This document shows, one piece after another, positions 11,230 to 23,844 of a stretch of DNA of 64,000 nucleotides (its first letter is position 1; each line of letters starts with the position of its first letter). The stretch is from the NCBI GenBank assembly GCA_030248295.1, contig JASANH010001723.1:744001-808000 (forward strand), written 5' to 3'. The position numbers were made by a program, and so were the translations under genes. Source of the stretch: Mesodorylaimus sp. YZB2_4 (taxonomy: Eukaryota > Nematoda > Enoplea > Dorylaimida > Dorylaimidae). The notes beneath the pieces are model-generated. The model made no database searches and was not told where the DNA came from. It saw only the letters and a program-made list of their open reading frames with translations.

Positions 11230-13840
11230 ATGACAATATAACTTACGGCGGGTCGTCCGGGAACATGTGATTTCACATTTTACAAAACAACCTTCGTCTT
11301 ATCCAAGCGCGTCATTCGCGACCAGCCTCATCAAAAACCGGTTCGATTTGGATTGCGACGAAAGTTTTTCGCTCAGTTGATTGCACTGGTTCAGAACCAT
11401 ATTTCTTTGGCCCACATCACCTCCCACCACCTTTGCTCAAAATCAAGTTATTGCTGCGTGCGAGGATCAGAATAAAGTATTTTCTAACAGCCCCGGGCTA
11501 TCTTCGCGAGTCACTTGTCAAATGGTGGTGTTGTCGAGTACAGTAAAGTAAAGTTAGTCGAAACCGTTTCCTAGTTTGCCTACGGCGACTAATTGTTTGG
11601 GAAAGTTGGATTGACGCATTTTGTTCGCGCTAAAGAGCAATGTCTTAAGATGGACAAATAAGTACTTTTTTTAGACTGTTAAAGTTAGGCGGTAAGTTTA
11701 TTAGAAATGATGATATTGGACGCAGTCGAGTCGCAGGCGTGAATGGGTCTATTCTTCTTGAAGACGAAAACAAGCACTCGTCGCGCGTTCTCATGTTCTC
11801 ATGGTGTCCTCATGCCCAGGACCTTCGAACACCAAAGTTAATTCTGAAGTCAACTAGTGTAGTATATGCAGTATCTGGGTCGGATGCTACCAGGAGTAAG
11901 ACAGAACGGGCAACCAACTAAAGTGGGGTTATGGCTGATCCTGTGAGTGGGACACCATACAGGTGACTACGGTGGGTTCCAACATTTACATACAGTTCGT
12001 ATCAGAGACACACGTAGAGGCGTTAACGGGCACAAAGGTAAATGCGTGGTTTGGATGAAGCAAGCAATGTGTTATCAAATTAAACAATCAGTATCGATCC
12101 CTGTACGCTCTAAACTGGTCACAAGTACAACTAAATTCTTTTCCACCAGATCACAAAGCCTAGAAAGCTTTGTTCCACACAATTGACCATGGACTTGCGT
12201 AGAATCGACTTAAATTCAATGAGACCAGGTCTATTGAGATGGCTTGAGCCGAAGCAAAATTAGATGCTGTAGTGGCCATGCTAAGATTAGGCATGACCAA
12301 CCCGATTTTCCACAGATCGACTCTGCATGACTGATTATTATCGTACTACTTGCCATTGACGACCAGTATTTGATGGTTTGCTTGCATCTAGCGGTCTCTT
12401 ATGATTGAAGATACGTGTCTTAGGAGGTCCTGATCAGTATTGCTCACTACTGAAATCGACATTAGGCAATGGAGGCGTGCAGAAAAGATTCGAGGCCCGC
12501 AAACCCATAGTCAAGTCACGCATTTCCATGAGTGCCATTTTGCTTGCTCGATTCTTCGCGGACATAGGTCTGCTCGAAGAGGAAGGTCGTTGAACAGTCA
12601 GCGGAATGATCGATGACCGACCGTACTAGCTAGCATGCTGAAGCGATACTGATCCGTGAGATAGATGCAAGGCTGTAAGGCTCGCTACCACACACGCACA
12701 TTGTGGTATTAGCCGATGCTCATGCAAGGCTGTGATGGCAGTAATATTCTGGATGCCAGGCCTTGTGGTCACGTTGCCTCTTGGACTAATAAGGAAGAAG
12801 GATTGTGGTTACGAGTGGCCGAATCCAAGTGGTAGAACACTAGGATCCTACGACCTGTGACAGCTTTTGCTTTCGATCGCACGTGCTCACTCCTTACAGA
12901 GTTGTGGGTTTCTGAAACCACAAAAATCCAAGTGATTTTTGTGGGTTAGTGCCTTCAACCCCTGCCCTACTGACTGCTGGTGTCCTTTATCGATGGCCCT
13001 TTATCAACGAAAGACATGACATCATGGCAGTAGACATATGAGCAATCATAATACAACAGTGGGTGGGGCAGATCGGGCTGCTTTTGGTCGGACCTCAGAC
13101 CCAGGTCGGTCGGTCCTGGGATGGAAGGCCCATCAGCTTAGTCTCATGCCCATTTGTTGAGTGCAGTGTCCATGTGCGAGGTACCTGTCTTCTGAGTGAT
13201 AAAGATGAGCGATCAACGCCTGGAATCCCTGGCTTACACCTGCCTAAATTGCTTACACACACCGTCCAGTAAGGCTGCCAACGATTAAAAAAGGTTGCAA
13301 GCGCTGGCAGACGCTCCCAGCACCATACAAACGCCTTTGTTATTCCTTCTGCTTTGGCATGAGCCGGTTTCAGCTGCCTAAGAAACCAGGCTTTGCTGCC
13401 CTGCTGCGTTTTAAAGTAACAGCCCGATACCATAAATTTTAGACCCACGCGATTCATATACGTACGTAAATATGTCTCCTCCTGCAGTGAACGGAAGTAC
13501 AGTGTACATATTTTCAGGCCAAAAGACGCAGAGAAGCAGCTGGAACTACATGGCTGGCAAATGTACAGGCAATGACAACATATATGTAAATATGAAGCTC
13601 CTAATCAAGGCATTTCACGAAAACCCTTTGTTGCGAAATAGGCTAAGCTGGTATCGTGGGGGAAAGTTTTCAATGCAAGGGTCGCGACTGGGCGTGCAAT
13701 ACGTACGAATGAGGTCATCAATAATCTTGGCCGCACTCCCATGGATTGACTCCTTGCCCACGCAAGTGCTGTATGTGCGTGTCAGCTGGGATGACTTTGT
13801 GAAGAGGTCCAGTTTTGCACATCGACAAGTTGCTGACTTA
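11230..13840. other. Intergenic stretch, possible 3' exons of the next gene
   Basis: Mostly non-coding. Minus-strand frames at about 13100-13450 could hold terminal exons of the secreted-protein gene that starts at 15388, but no junction with a consistent phase was found. Confidence 0.35.
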
Positions 13841-13841
13841 C

Positions 13842-15388
13842 CATCGTCCAAATATTTCTGGCACGCTTCGGTCATCCTGAAATGTTGACCATCAATGGCT
13901 GAAGTCACAAAAAGCCCTCTCCGGCTGTCCTTTTGGCCAAATCAAATAGCCTGATCATCTTGGTAAGACTGGGTTGGGCACGGTACACGCCAGCTCCAGA
14001 TAGCATGGCAGGCAATGGTGGGGATTGCACCTCGGTGAAATGGGCTCCTCTCACGTGAAGGGATAATGCGAAGTATGCGCACTTTCGACGATTGTACTGG
14101 ACGCCACCGCCTCTCGGGCGCTGCGCGCTCGCCCGAGAGGGGGTGGGGTTCGGGGCGGGGGATGTGCCTTTGATGCCAGTTAGATCTGTTAGAGCTGTTA
14201 TATCTGGCTTCTCTGATGAAGAGAAAAGGCCCGTTGACATCACTTACCACTGACGGCATCGATCCCGTCCGGAGCAATAAAAATTAAATTTCTGCTCTGC
14301 TTCTATGGTCCCATCGAACACAGTCGTTCCAGCAGCAGCTTCTCGGAACACGCGACTGAGACATAACTGAAGTCCAGTTGCATTGGCTGTGACATCGCAA
14401 ACCTTCGAGTTCTTCGTGTAAGTTAATGCTTGCACAGCCAATCGCAATAGTCCTGGCTTTTCCCGATTCCTAAACCACTAATATGTTTCTCTTCAAGAAA
14501 TAAATGCTTATTTTGTGCGTCATCTTACCTCGGGCCCCATGGACCCCTTGTCGGGAACTCTGACTTGGCCATTTCAGACACATCGTCTTCCAACGAAGGC
14601 TGGTCTTCCACTAGCGAAAATTCGGCCACTTGTCTTTGCACGCAGCCGTAGATAATGGTCCTGGCCTCGGCCGCGGCCAGCTGCATACATTTATTATGTT
14701 CTTTTTTTGGCACTCCTTCAGCCACTAACTCTTCTTCTGGATCATTGCAGCCGTGCCTAGAAGGCGGGTACAAGTAAGATAGAACTTGTCTGGAGATCTT
14801 CATGATTGCTCTTGACAGACCCTGAGGAACAACCACTTCATCCAATGGTGCATCCTGCTATCGAACCGCTTTTGGGGTTCATGTTAGCCTTGCGTTTAAC
14901 CCTATAGTAAGACCGACTTCCTTTGCCGGAAGAGTATCTAACAAACCTGGGACGCATTGTCTAGTCTCTCTAGACCCTCTAACTTCTGACTGCGCTACGG
15001 AGAAAATCGGGCAGCCATGAGCTGTACGGCTGACGGGTAACCCGTTAAGGAGGGTTAAATAATCACTCACTCTATTAAGCACTGTCTCATACGCTCCTTC
15101 ACACCCAGCTTCTCTGTGTCGTTAAAACGGCGGTCAATGTCTTCTCGCACTTGATCTAAGCATTGCCTGTAATCATCCACTTCCTGCACGCAGCTTCTTC
15201 CAAGAACGATGATGTCGTTTCTTGACTATAATGCACTCGCGACTAGAATAAGACACGACCGGGCGGGACTCCTTTTCCCCACCTGGCCATAAGCCTTTTA
15301 TGCTTACCCTTGGTTGTAGCTGGCAGTGAACCCCTGTCAGAACACACAGCATCAAGACGCTTGTGTTCACATTCATAAGCGAGACCAT
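13842..15388 (-). CDS. Secreted protein gene, multi-exon (3' end unresolved)
   Basis: Exon 1 (15388-15308) encodes a signal peptide (MNVNTSVLMLCVLTGVHC). Exon 2 (15183-15071) follows in phase and reads EVDDYRQCLDQVREDIDRRF. Further exons at 14854-14529, 14469-14248 and 13876-13842 join one another in phase and carry Cys residues (CLSRVF, CSGRDRC, ACQKYL). The junction between exon 2 and the 14.85 kb exon does not keep frame, so a small exon is missing from this model or the sequence has an error there. Candidate later exons lie near 13765-13700. The intron at 14247-13877 contains a GC-rich hairpin. The product is a secreted or luminal protein of unknown function. Confidence 0.55.
14108..14138. 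repeat. GC-rich hairpin in an intron
   Basis: CCTCTCGGGCG and its exact reverse complement flank a loop of 9 bases. It lies inside the last mapped intron of the 13.8-15.4 kb gene, where it could stall polymerase or affect splicing. Confidence 0.7.
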
Positions 15389-15931
15389 CACGCTCGGTGT
15401 AAGGCAAGCTTGAAGAGACGACCAGACGTGACTGCTGGCCGACGGCACCGCAGTTATGGTCGAGTCGTATAAAACTCTGTACTATTATCCAAAATAAGGC
15501 CTGCGTCCAAGTCGGAAACCAGGTCATCGCGAAGGTCAGTGAAGCCTGCTCTGTTCACCTTGACTTTTTGCTGCAGTTACCACCTCGTCTATTGTGTGCC
15601 GTAGCACGGTAACCTATTTTAGATTCGATACTATCCTCGATAGAGCTACTTTGAAATTGGCTGGACGACAAAACGGTTATAGTAAACAAGATGAAGGCAG
15701 GCCATTCAATGCAACCTGGGTGGCACGAACTCGGAGGTTGGGTCAGGTGAACCACAATGGGGCAGTTCTGGTGGGAGTTTTAGTCTCGGCTGCAGTTTTT
15801 CATCGACCTAGGTCAAACTCGTGTATTTCTCGAGGACACGGAAGACTCAGAATACAGAGAGCAGTGCTAGTGTAACATACCACAGGTGCCACTCTAACCG
15901 CCACTAACTCAAAACGACTGATCTGCTCATA

Positions 15932-17487
15932 TCACTTCTCCTCTCGCTGACTTTCGTCATCAGATTGAGCAGGCAATGACTTTGCCTCATCATCGCTCGG
16001 TGCCACATCGGATATAACGCTAGGTCGCTCCCCCAATCGAACCGCTTTTGGATAATTAAGTGGTGTCATCTTTCTCAACTCGATCTTTCCTTCGCCTTCA
16101 GCAAACGAATCAAAAAGGGCATAGATCAACTTAGTCGTAAGCATGTCCCCGCAGTGATAGGTTAGTTTGCGCAACAATAGAACTCCGTCGAATCTGAGAA
16201 AGTATTGCACGAATTTCTTGATTGCCGAGCGATTGGCATCAATTTCGGTCGGATCCAGTTGCGCCCTCAGATACCTGCCCACGTACTCTACTCGTGAGCG
16301 AATGCTCAGGCACAATGCAAACCAATACAAGCAGCTGAGTGAGTTGAGCACGACTACGATGACCACCCAGAACCAGAGAAGAAGGAATATTTTCTCGTTG
16401 AACATGTTGATCATTAGGACGCACTGCACTGTGTATCTGCGGAAGGAAGGAGATGCCAGGTCAGTTCACTTGGTAACCAAGAGGTCTTACCTGTGCAGAT
16501 TCCCCAGAATTCGTACATCAAAGTCGCACATGGTTACTCGAGGGAATATGCCCGACTCTTGCCAGTCCTCGCCCCAAAGAATATCAACGAACATTCCAAT
16601 TCCTTTTCCAGACCGGCCAGTGGTCAACATGATAGAGAGCAAGAAGAGCTGGCTGATCGAGTTGATCAAGTAGAGCAGCTTGCAACACAGGTACACCATG
16701 GTCACGTAACAGCCTTTCCTTTGTGCGTAACCGATCATGATCGCATTCGGTCTGGTCTGCTGTTGACAGATCTTTACACAGAGAGTGTGGCGGATGAACA
16801 TGGCCAACGCATTGACGTGTGGCTTCAACACTGTCTCAGGTGCACTTTCGGTCTCCTGTTTAGCTGTTTTTACAATGGCATGGATGTCTATGCCTGAAAA
16901 ATTAATGACCAGTGCAGGAGGCATCTATAGAGCAGTTTGCACTGTATACTATACAGGGGAGAGTGGAGCAGTCGTAGTCGAAGGCAAGATCAAAGATCAA
17001 AAGTCAAATACAGTAGCGTACAGTATTCCGCCCCGATGAACATCACCGCTTACCAGTTTGCCAACTCAGAAGCCACCACACCATATAAGGGAAACAGAAG
17101 AACAGTGCTTCCAAAGCTAGAACGAATGGCACCCACTGATAATAACCGATTTGCCTTCAAGTAAAGTACAAGGTCACCCTCGACACTACGGCACCAAATA
17201 CACAGTTACCTTGCCACACGGTCGTCGTGTTTGGGCGGTACTGGAGTTTGTAACGGGAGCCAGTAGGTGTTTTGTACAAAGCAGTAATCCTCAGTATATT
17301 GCTCCCATGCCCTTTTGAATTCCGCAGGTGTCCAGCATTCGATCGGCTGGCCGACCCATTGACGAGCGGTCAAGATAAGGGCGAAGAAGAGGAAGGCGCT
17401 GGAGGTGAAATAGTAATTGGCTCGATCAGCAAAGTCATCGTCAAATCGGGGCTTTATACTTTGATAGGCGGCTGAGAAGATGTCCAT
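15932..17487 (-). CDS. Innexin (gap-junction channel subunit)
   Basis: A complete predicted innexin of 428 residues, a four-transmembrane subunit of invertebrate gap junctions or hemichannels. Exons are 17487-17210, 17154-17054, 16893-16491 and 16436-15932. All are phase-consistent, and the frame ends just after a charged tail. The N-terminal region gives the first membrane helix and extracellular loop 1 ([15 protein letters not shown]). Exon 2 carries the family signature [14 protein letters not shown]. Exon 3 carries the cytoplasmic loop, membrane helix 3 ([14 protein letters not shown]) and loop 2 with [12 protein letters not shown]. Exon 4 begins with [16 protein letters not shown] and helix 4. 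The C-terminal tail is acidic and Ser-rich. Length and order are normal for the family. Confidence 0.95.
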
Positions 17488-17489
17488 TT

Positions 17490-20230
17490 CGAAGAGACGA
17501 TACTCGTATTACTGCGAAACGGGGGGTAGGGGCGGGGAATGTGGACATAGCCCGCTACCAGTCTCTGAAACTTTTTAAGATCCTGGATAAGAGGCTAAAG
17601 GTTTCGAGTGCGCACCACTCAAGAAACTGGACGTACAATTGAGATTTGCTCAGCACTTCACGATGCTCGAATCTAACCGCCACTAAAAAACCGCTTGTGG
17701 GTTCTGTTCATAGCTGGACACATAAATTCCTATGATGCTGGGCTGATTGAAAGAGCGACAACACTTGACCTTGCGCTTGGTTTTTTGCACCTTGCGGCCG
17801 GAAGTTAAGGTTTTTACGATAAAGAGATAAAAGATAGAATATTTTTGTTGATGAAAAACAACAGGTGCAAAACATTTAGGTAAGGTGATGCATCAGAACG
17901 TCATCAACACATACAATACATCTCTGATCATCACATTACTATGCGCCTCTGTGATGAGCAAAAAAGTCAGCAGTCCTGGCAGCAAGCAGCATATGACCCA
18001 AAACACCAGCAATAATTAAGGGCATAAAAATGCGTTTTTCTTTCTCAAATAATATACCGCATCCCCGAGACGCCGTATACAAGTAGATCGATAGGCTACA
18101 AGTGCGCACCAGCAAGCAATAAAGTTTTCACAACATGGCAGAGACAACTGAAAGGTGTAGCTTCACTAAGCGCAACCAGATTATCTACGGGAACTGATCA
18201 CGGAACACATGCCGCGCAACACTCACAGCGTACGCACCAGACCATCAGGCACATTAGACAGCATAACTTCGAGTCAGCGGCGCATTTTCTAAAACATTTT
18301 TTGTCTGGCCGGCCAGCAATCAGAACTTATACTGTAAGCACGGCTGTGAGGGGAGAATAGCGCACACAGCAGCGTCCCTCTGCGTGTCTCCACTCACCTC
18401 CACGCGACACGATCACACGCATCCTGGACTGGTCACCGACTTTCAGATTATGGCGGGTGGGCTGTGAACTGGGTGAGTCACGTGCTGCCTAGCTGCGAGG
18501 TCAGCGAGGTTTTACGGTTAGCAAACCGGCCTCCATCACCGGAGGTTGAACCCAGGGACGAGCCCAGCCAGCCACTACCAGGCAATACGGGTAGGCGAAT
18601 GCCAAGCCGCCTGCACCACCGCGCCGCCAAATCATTATCTGAAGAGGGGATCAGGGCCAGAGACCAGCAATTGGAGAAAATGATGTCCTGCCTGGCGATT
18701 GTCTCACGCTGCTCACGGCCAGACTTCTGCGCTGTAACAGCCCCTATTTCGAATGCATATGAGAATGAGAAGGGAGATCACCTGGGCCGTCATCGGTCCC
18801 ACCAACACGTTCGTGATCAGGGACGGAGATATCACCAATGGCTGAAAAGTAAACCATTCTACGACCCATGGCTCAAAAGAAAGAAAAGCTGTTAATTACC
18901 ATGGAAATGCTGAGACCTTCCAGATCCGAAGGAGCGCCTCTAGTGCGGCGCCCAAGCCAGTCAGCAATTCATGAAGGCAGGCGGCACTATGAAGAGGGCT
19001 CATAGTCAGGCGATCTAATGCCAAGTCGCCCCAAGACGCCCCACCCTCAAACGATTAAGACTTCTCTGTGTGACAGAATATCCACGCTGTCATCGTACCA
19101 GAGAAAGCATGCAGGTGGCCCATGTCACACTGCGTATAATGATGGGTTGGATATGGTAGGATAGTATCAGCATACTGTAACCGCTAGTGATAAGATATTA
19201 TCATTAGAATGGACATACGATCCATTCTAATGAGCCTAGTCTAAGATCGACTTGGCCCAACTGGTGCAGCAGGATATGAGCCCAGCCCCTCGTTCTTTGT
19301 CTCCAACTGTCTAGGCCAATGGTGCGGCCTGTCTGCTTCCTGTTGCTCTTGGTGTCAATGTCTCGATGTGATTGCTCGTGTGCAGCCGTTAGTAAAGCAC
19401 TTGTGGATTCTGGTGTCTTGTTTTGGGTCGGCCCCAAGCCCTTACAACACCAGCAATTGGGCTTGGGCTGGCTTGTTAGAGCATGCAATTACGCACATAA
19501 TTGTACGCCTCTCGATGCTCATGCTTGTGAACCTTTGATAGTGTACAGCGTGGCTTTACTGTACGTCGCAGTAGGAACTAATAAAGCGCAGCGCCTCCAG
19601 AAGTGAAATTGCCCTTCGATATGGCGTCATTGCCTTGTTTCCATTACCCTAATCCAGATTATTGATACACCTACATCCTCTGCCTGAGGCGAACATTTTC
19701 TGCTTTCCAACAAAACCAGCTGGCCTAGTGTCTTCAAGCAAAAAAATTACCTTATCATCTTCACACGGTAGGATTAGTTTTAACATGAATATGAACTGTT
19801 CCGAACTGCCTTTTTGAAGCCGCCTGAATCAATTCTTTCATTAAATTCTTTGGAAAATCTTGATCATCTTCGTCGCCGAAGTCGAAATATGGGAGATTGG
19901 TACACATAGATGCGATACTAACGGCTTTCACTTGATGAAGACGATAGCGATCGGCGTGCAATAACTGATCATAGCGATCACTGCTTTCTTCATAGTGCTG
20001 CGAAATTAGGACTGCCGAATAGAGATCGATGTAGCCAAGCCAGGCAGGCGAAGGAGGGAGGCGGCCGACCGAAGTCGGCGGGACAAAAACTTTGACTGGA
20101 GCAGGAGAGTCTTGCGACTATACCTACGGCTGAAACATGAACCCGAGGGGTTGACGTCTCTCAGCCAGGGGACAGTATCGATTACTCTCTCCCACTCGCC
20201 ATGGCCCACCAGGCACGAGGGTTACAAGGT
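17490..20230. other. Repeat-rich intergenic stretch
   Basis: No protein-coding signal stands out. A tRNA-like repeat lies at 18.46-18.64 kb. Short matches such as ATCATTAGAATGG around 19200-19230 form a small inverted repeat. Confidence 0.4.
18464..18640 (-). repeat. SINE-like repeat (candidate)
   Basis: Read on the minus strand, the segment has a box-A-like stretch (GTGGTGCAGGCGGC, near 18610). Near 18545 it has a box-B-like stretch (GGGTTCAACCTCC). These spacings are typical of tRNA-derived SINEs. It also reads as an open frame of 143 codons on the plus strand, which is taken to be fortuitous. Confidence 0.35.
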
Positions 20231-20244
20231 CTAATCTTAATGCG

Positions 20245-22640
20245 TTGCAAACAGTAACTGTCCCGACCCGACCCCGTAGCAGCACGCTACTTGATGTGGC
20301 AATCATGGAGACCATAGTCGGCACATCTCAACTGATTTTTTGCCGCCAATTGGAAACTCAGACCATTGCACCGTATCGATTGAACTACACAATCGACCTC
20401 ACGCCAAAATTTCTCAATGTCGGCAAGTGTGGAACCTTCGACATGTAAACTGGAACGACATCAAAGACAAATCATCCACTAGCCGTTGTCTCCATATTGT
20501 AGCTGACAGCTCATCGGTGGACTCAGCTTGTGATAATCTCGTGTCACATGTGCTGAATGTCCTCAATGAAAATATCGCCCGTCCCTCGTATCGTACAACC
20601 AAGCAACAACCCTGGATGAAAGCTGATCTGTTAGCAAAGGTAGCAGAGAAAAATCATGCGTACCGTCTTTGGAACCACTCCAAATCTCAATCCGACTATT
20701 GGAAATTTAGCAACCTACGGCGAATAGTTAAACGGGAAATCCGTCTGGCAAAGCGCGATTACGTAAAGTCAGTTTTCGCGGATTTAAAATCACCAGGCGA
20801 CTTTTGGGGGCCATCAGAAAATTCGAGCCTGAAAACAGAACTATTCCGCCGTTATTGGATGAACAGCATTGCGTTCACTCGTCAGCACAAGAAAAAGCAT
20901 CGCTTCTTCAGCAGTCCTTTCTGAGCAACTTTAATCGAAGTCCACGAAAAATATATGAGCCGCCACAACCAGACCCGGATGACTTTACCGAATATTCCGT
21001 TTCAATTGATTTTGTCGCTAACCGACTAAAGAGTCTCCGACTTCGTGGAGCACCCGGAAAAGACAATCTGACCCCTATGATCTTGCGAAATATCGCAGAT
21101 ACAATCGCACCCGCATTGGCCAAGCTGTTTAACAGATCAATTGAGTTGGGCGTCTTCCCTGCCAGCTGGAAGCTCGCCAAAGTCGTCCCAATCCCGAAGC
21201 CTGGAGATCGAACAGACCCGGCCAATTATCGCCCAATCTCTTTACTCCTGATCATTTCCAAAATTTTTGAGCAGTACATACTCCAACTTACTCGTCCAAA
21301 AATCAAGCTCTCCAAAAATCAGCATGGATTCCGGCCATGTCACTCCTCCGAAGGTGCACTGATTCGACTCTCTCAATCAATCCATGACTGGCTGAGCTGG
21401 TCAAGTAAATCGCAACCGAAATATCGTTTTGTTGCGGAAGTTTTCTTTGATCTGAAGAAGGCTTTCGACCAAGTGCCACATGACCGACTCCTTCAGAGCC
21501 TGGAGTTCGTGCACAAACTCAGCCCAACACTTCTGCGATGGCTCAGTTCCTACCTTGAAGATCGGAAGCAGTTTACCGATGTCGACAACGCCACATCCTC
21601 AGTTCACTTAATAAGCTCAGGTGTCCCTTAAGGCGCTATTTTATCACCGACGCTATTCATTTCATACATCAATGATGTCCTTGTCGAATTTGAGCGGACT
21701 TTTCCTGGCATGCTCCTTCAAGCGTATGCGGACGACCTTGCGTTGTTAGCCCCTGGGAAAAATTGTGCGTCACTTCAAATCCGATTGCAATCCGGAATCG
21801 ACTTCATTGCTAATCAAGTCGCGGCCCTTGGTCTCTCTTTCAACATCAAGAAAACTCAAGCTTGCGTCTTCCGGCTCAATCACAAGGCAATCGATTTGCC
21901 GACTGTCACCCTCCAGGGGGAGCAAATTAATTTTTTAGATTCGGCTAAATACATCGGGGTCCAATTCTCATCGAACATGCGCTTCAGCCAAAATTGCCAG
22001 GAAATTGCTAGCTCAGCAAGGCGAATGATTGGAGCTTTTCGGCAAAAATTTGGCAAATTGGCTTCTAAGGTTCTCCGCAGCGCCTACATTCAAAGTGTGA
22101 GGCCCCGGCTTGAATACGGCTGCTGCGCATGGTCCCCAACTGACAACCAACAAGGTTTATGTGACGAGCTGGAACGTGCCCAAAAGTTTGCTGCAAGATC
22201 TGTCAGAAACGACTGACATTCCAGCTATGACGAAATGCGGTCACAACTTAATTGGCCTTCCCTCGCTGAACGACGAAAGCTGATCAAGTTACGAACCTTT
22301 TGCAAAGTTTACCATGGAATGCAGGCTTATCCAAATGCTCATTTTATCCACAAAGCGGAATCAAGCAGGCGAATCAGCTCCAGGATCACCCAACTGCTCA
22401 ACTCGAAATCACGAACCCAAGAACGGAAGCATACAAGCAATCATTCGAATACTCAGCAATGATCTTGTGGAACGATCTTCGATATGAAATGGCTTCTAGT
22501 TCATATCCATGTTTTATGCAGCATATTTCGTGACAATTTCAAAATTTCTCGTGAATTTTTTAAAAAGTTTTTCCTGTTACGCCCCGTTTAAGTGCATGGC
22601 AACGTGCTTGGGTGACGTAAAATAGCAAAGCAAAGCAAAG
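20245..22640 (+). mobile_element. CR1/Jockey-type LINE, decayed, 5'-truncated
   Basis: The 5' end is inside the endonuclease domain (the PPIGNSDHCTVSIEL block, about 20341-20385). A long spacer follows, then reverse transcriptase: APGKDNLTP, ANYRPISLL, KNQHGFRP, FDLKKAFDQVPH, and the catalytic YADD near 21726. Three lesions are visible. There are two reading-frame changes, at a T run near 20337 and a G run near 20804, and an in-frame TAA at 21629 where the usual VPQG motif would have Gln. The last domain runs to about 22530. The 3' end is a short (AAAGC)n tail at 22626-22645, typical of this LINE group. The element is inactive. Confidence 0.9.
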
Positions 22641-22715
22641 CAAAACCTCTTCGCCAAATCCCACAGATTCATCTGTGTGGCTCACAGATTCAGCTATCTG
22701 ATACGAAATCGTATT

Positions 22716-23330
22716 TCAGGGTTACGCTGTCTTCGAACATGCATTTCGCAGAGCATTGTCACGAAGTTGCAAAATCAGCCAGAAGGATGATCGGGGCGTT
22801 CAGAAGAAAGTTTGGCAAGTTCTCAAGCAAAATTCTGAAAGTGTTCTACACGCAGTGTGTCCTCCCGAAGCTCGAAAATGGATGCTGCGCTGTCACCAAT
22901 CCATTCTAATTTAATCCAAGAGCTTAAAAGCGTGCAAAAGTTTGCTGTCCGACCAATGCAAGCCTTATGATGAACCTACTGTATGGCAGCATTGGGTTTC
23001 TCTACGTTGGAGGCACGCCGAAATCAGATAAAGGCAACTTAGTGTTAGTTCTAAATGTACCGCAGTCATGCGTTATCCGAGTAATCGCTTCATCCACATT
23101 TTAAATTAAGGGGGGGGCGCTTTAGCGAGATCAGTCAGAGCATTTTCTCGAAATTCCGGTTGTGTTCAAGAGCACATTCGCGCAATGTTTTGAGTATTCT
23201 TTTCTAAAGAATTATTGGAACACTTTTGATTCACTCGATACTTTTAGACGTCATGTTTCGCAGGTCTAGACGTTTAGTTTGGCTTTATTGTCGTTCTTTG
23301 TTCACATGTCCTTGCCGTTTAAGCGCCCTG
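22716..23330 (+). mobile_element. Second, more decayed 3' fragment of the same LINE family
   Basis: The block from about 22730 to 22900 matches 21975-22140 of the preceding element (SNMxFxxxCHEVAKSARRMIGAFRxKFGK pattern, then CCA). The downstream non-coding part also matches its 3' UTR (CGTTTAAGCGCCCTGCCAAGTG near 23315). It is heavily mutated and 5'-truncated. Confidence 0.8.
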
Positions 23331-23844
23331 CCAAGTGTTTGGCCAGAGAGCAAATAGCACAACCTATCGTACTGTATCAGCGTAGGCAATCCGTTTTATT
23401 GAGCGTAGCCTCAATAATTGAACAATAGCAAAGCTACCCAGAGTGACGAGGAGACTGAACTGTGGTCTTACGTTTCCCTTAATTGCATCCCTCGAGCACT
23501 TCGTGTACTGCCAATATTTCTCACGAGACGGGTTGTTGCACATGCCTGCTTTTCGTTCTTTATAGGCACGAGTACCATAGAAGTGTTTCATAGGTGGTGA
23601 GGTTCTTGCTCACGTCCGGACCACAAGCTACCTGAGAAAACGGCTTCCTAATCGATCTGCTCTCGGTTACATCATTGGTCAAACAAGACGTGGCAATGCT
23701 GGTCCTGTGCATAGTGGCGATAGTGCGAGCCATGCAAGTTGCGGGAAATGGGATTTGTGCTCCAGTGAAGATTGCAGTCCTGCTGATATCCGCTGGTTGG
23801 TCATCGAGTTAGACTCGACTAATTAAAATAGAGGGCTTATCACA

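Noticed and set aside
18464-18895. 143-codon plus-strand frame
   Set aside because: First part is a tRNA-like repeat, no domain, and no splice support.
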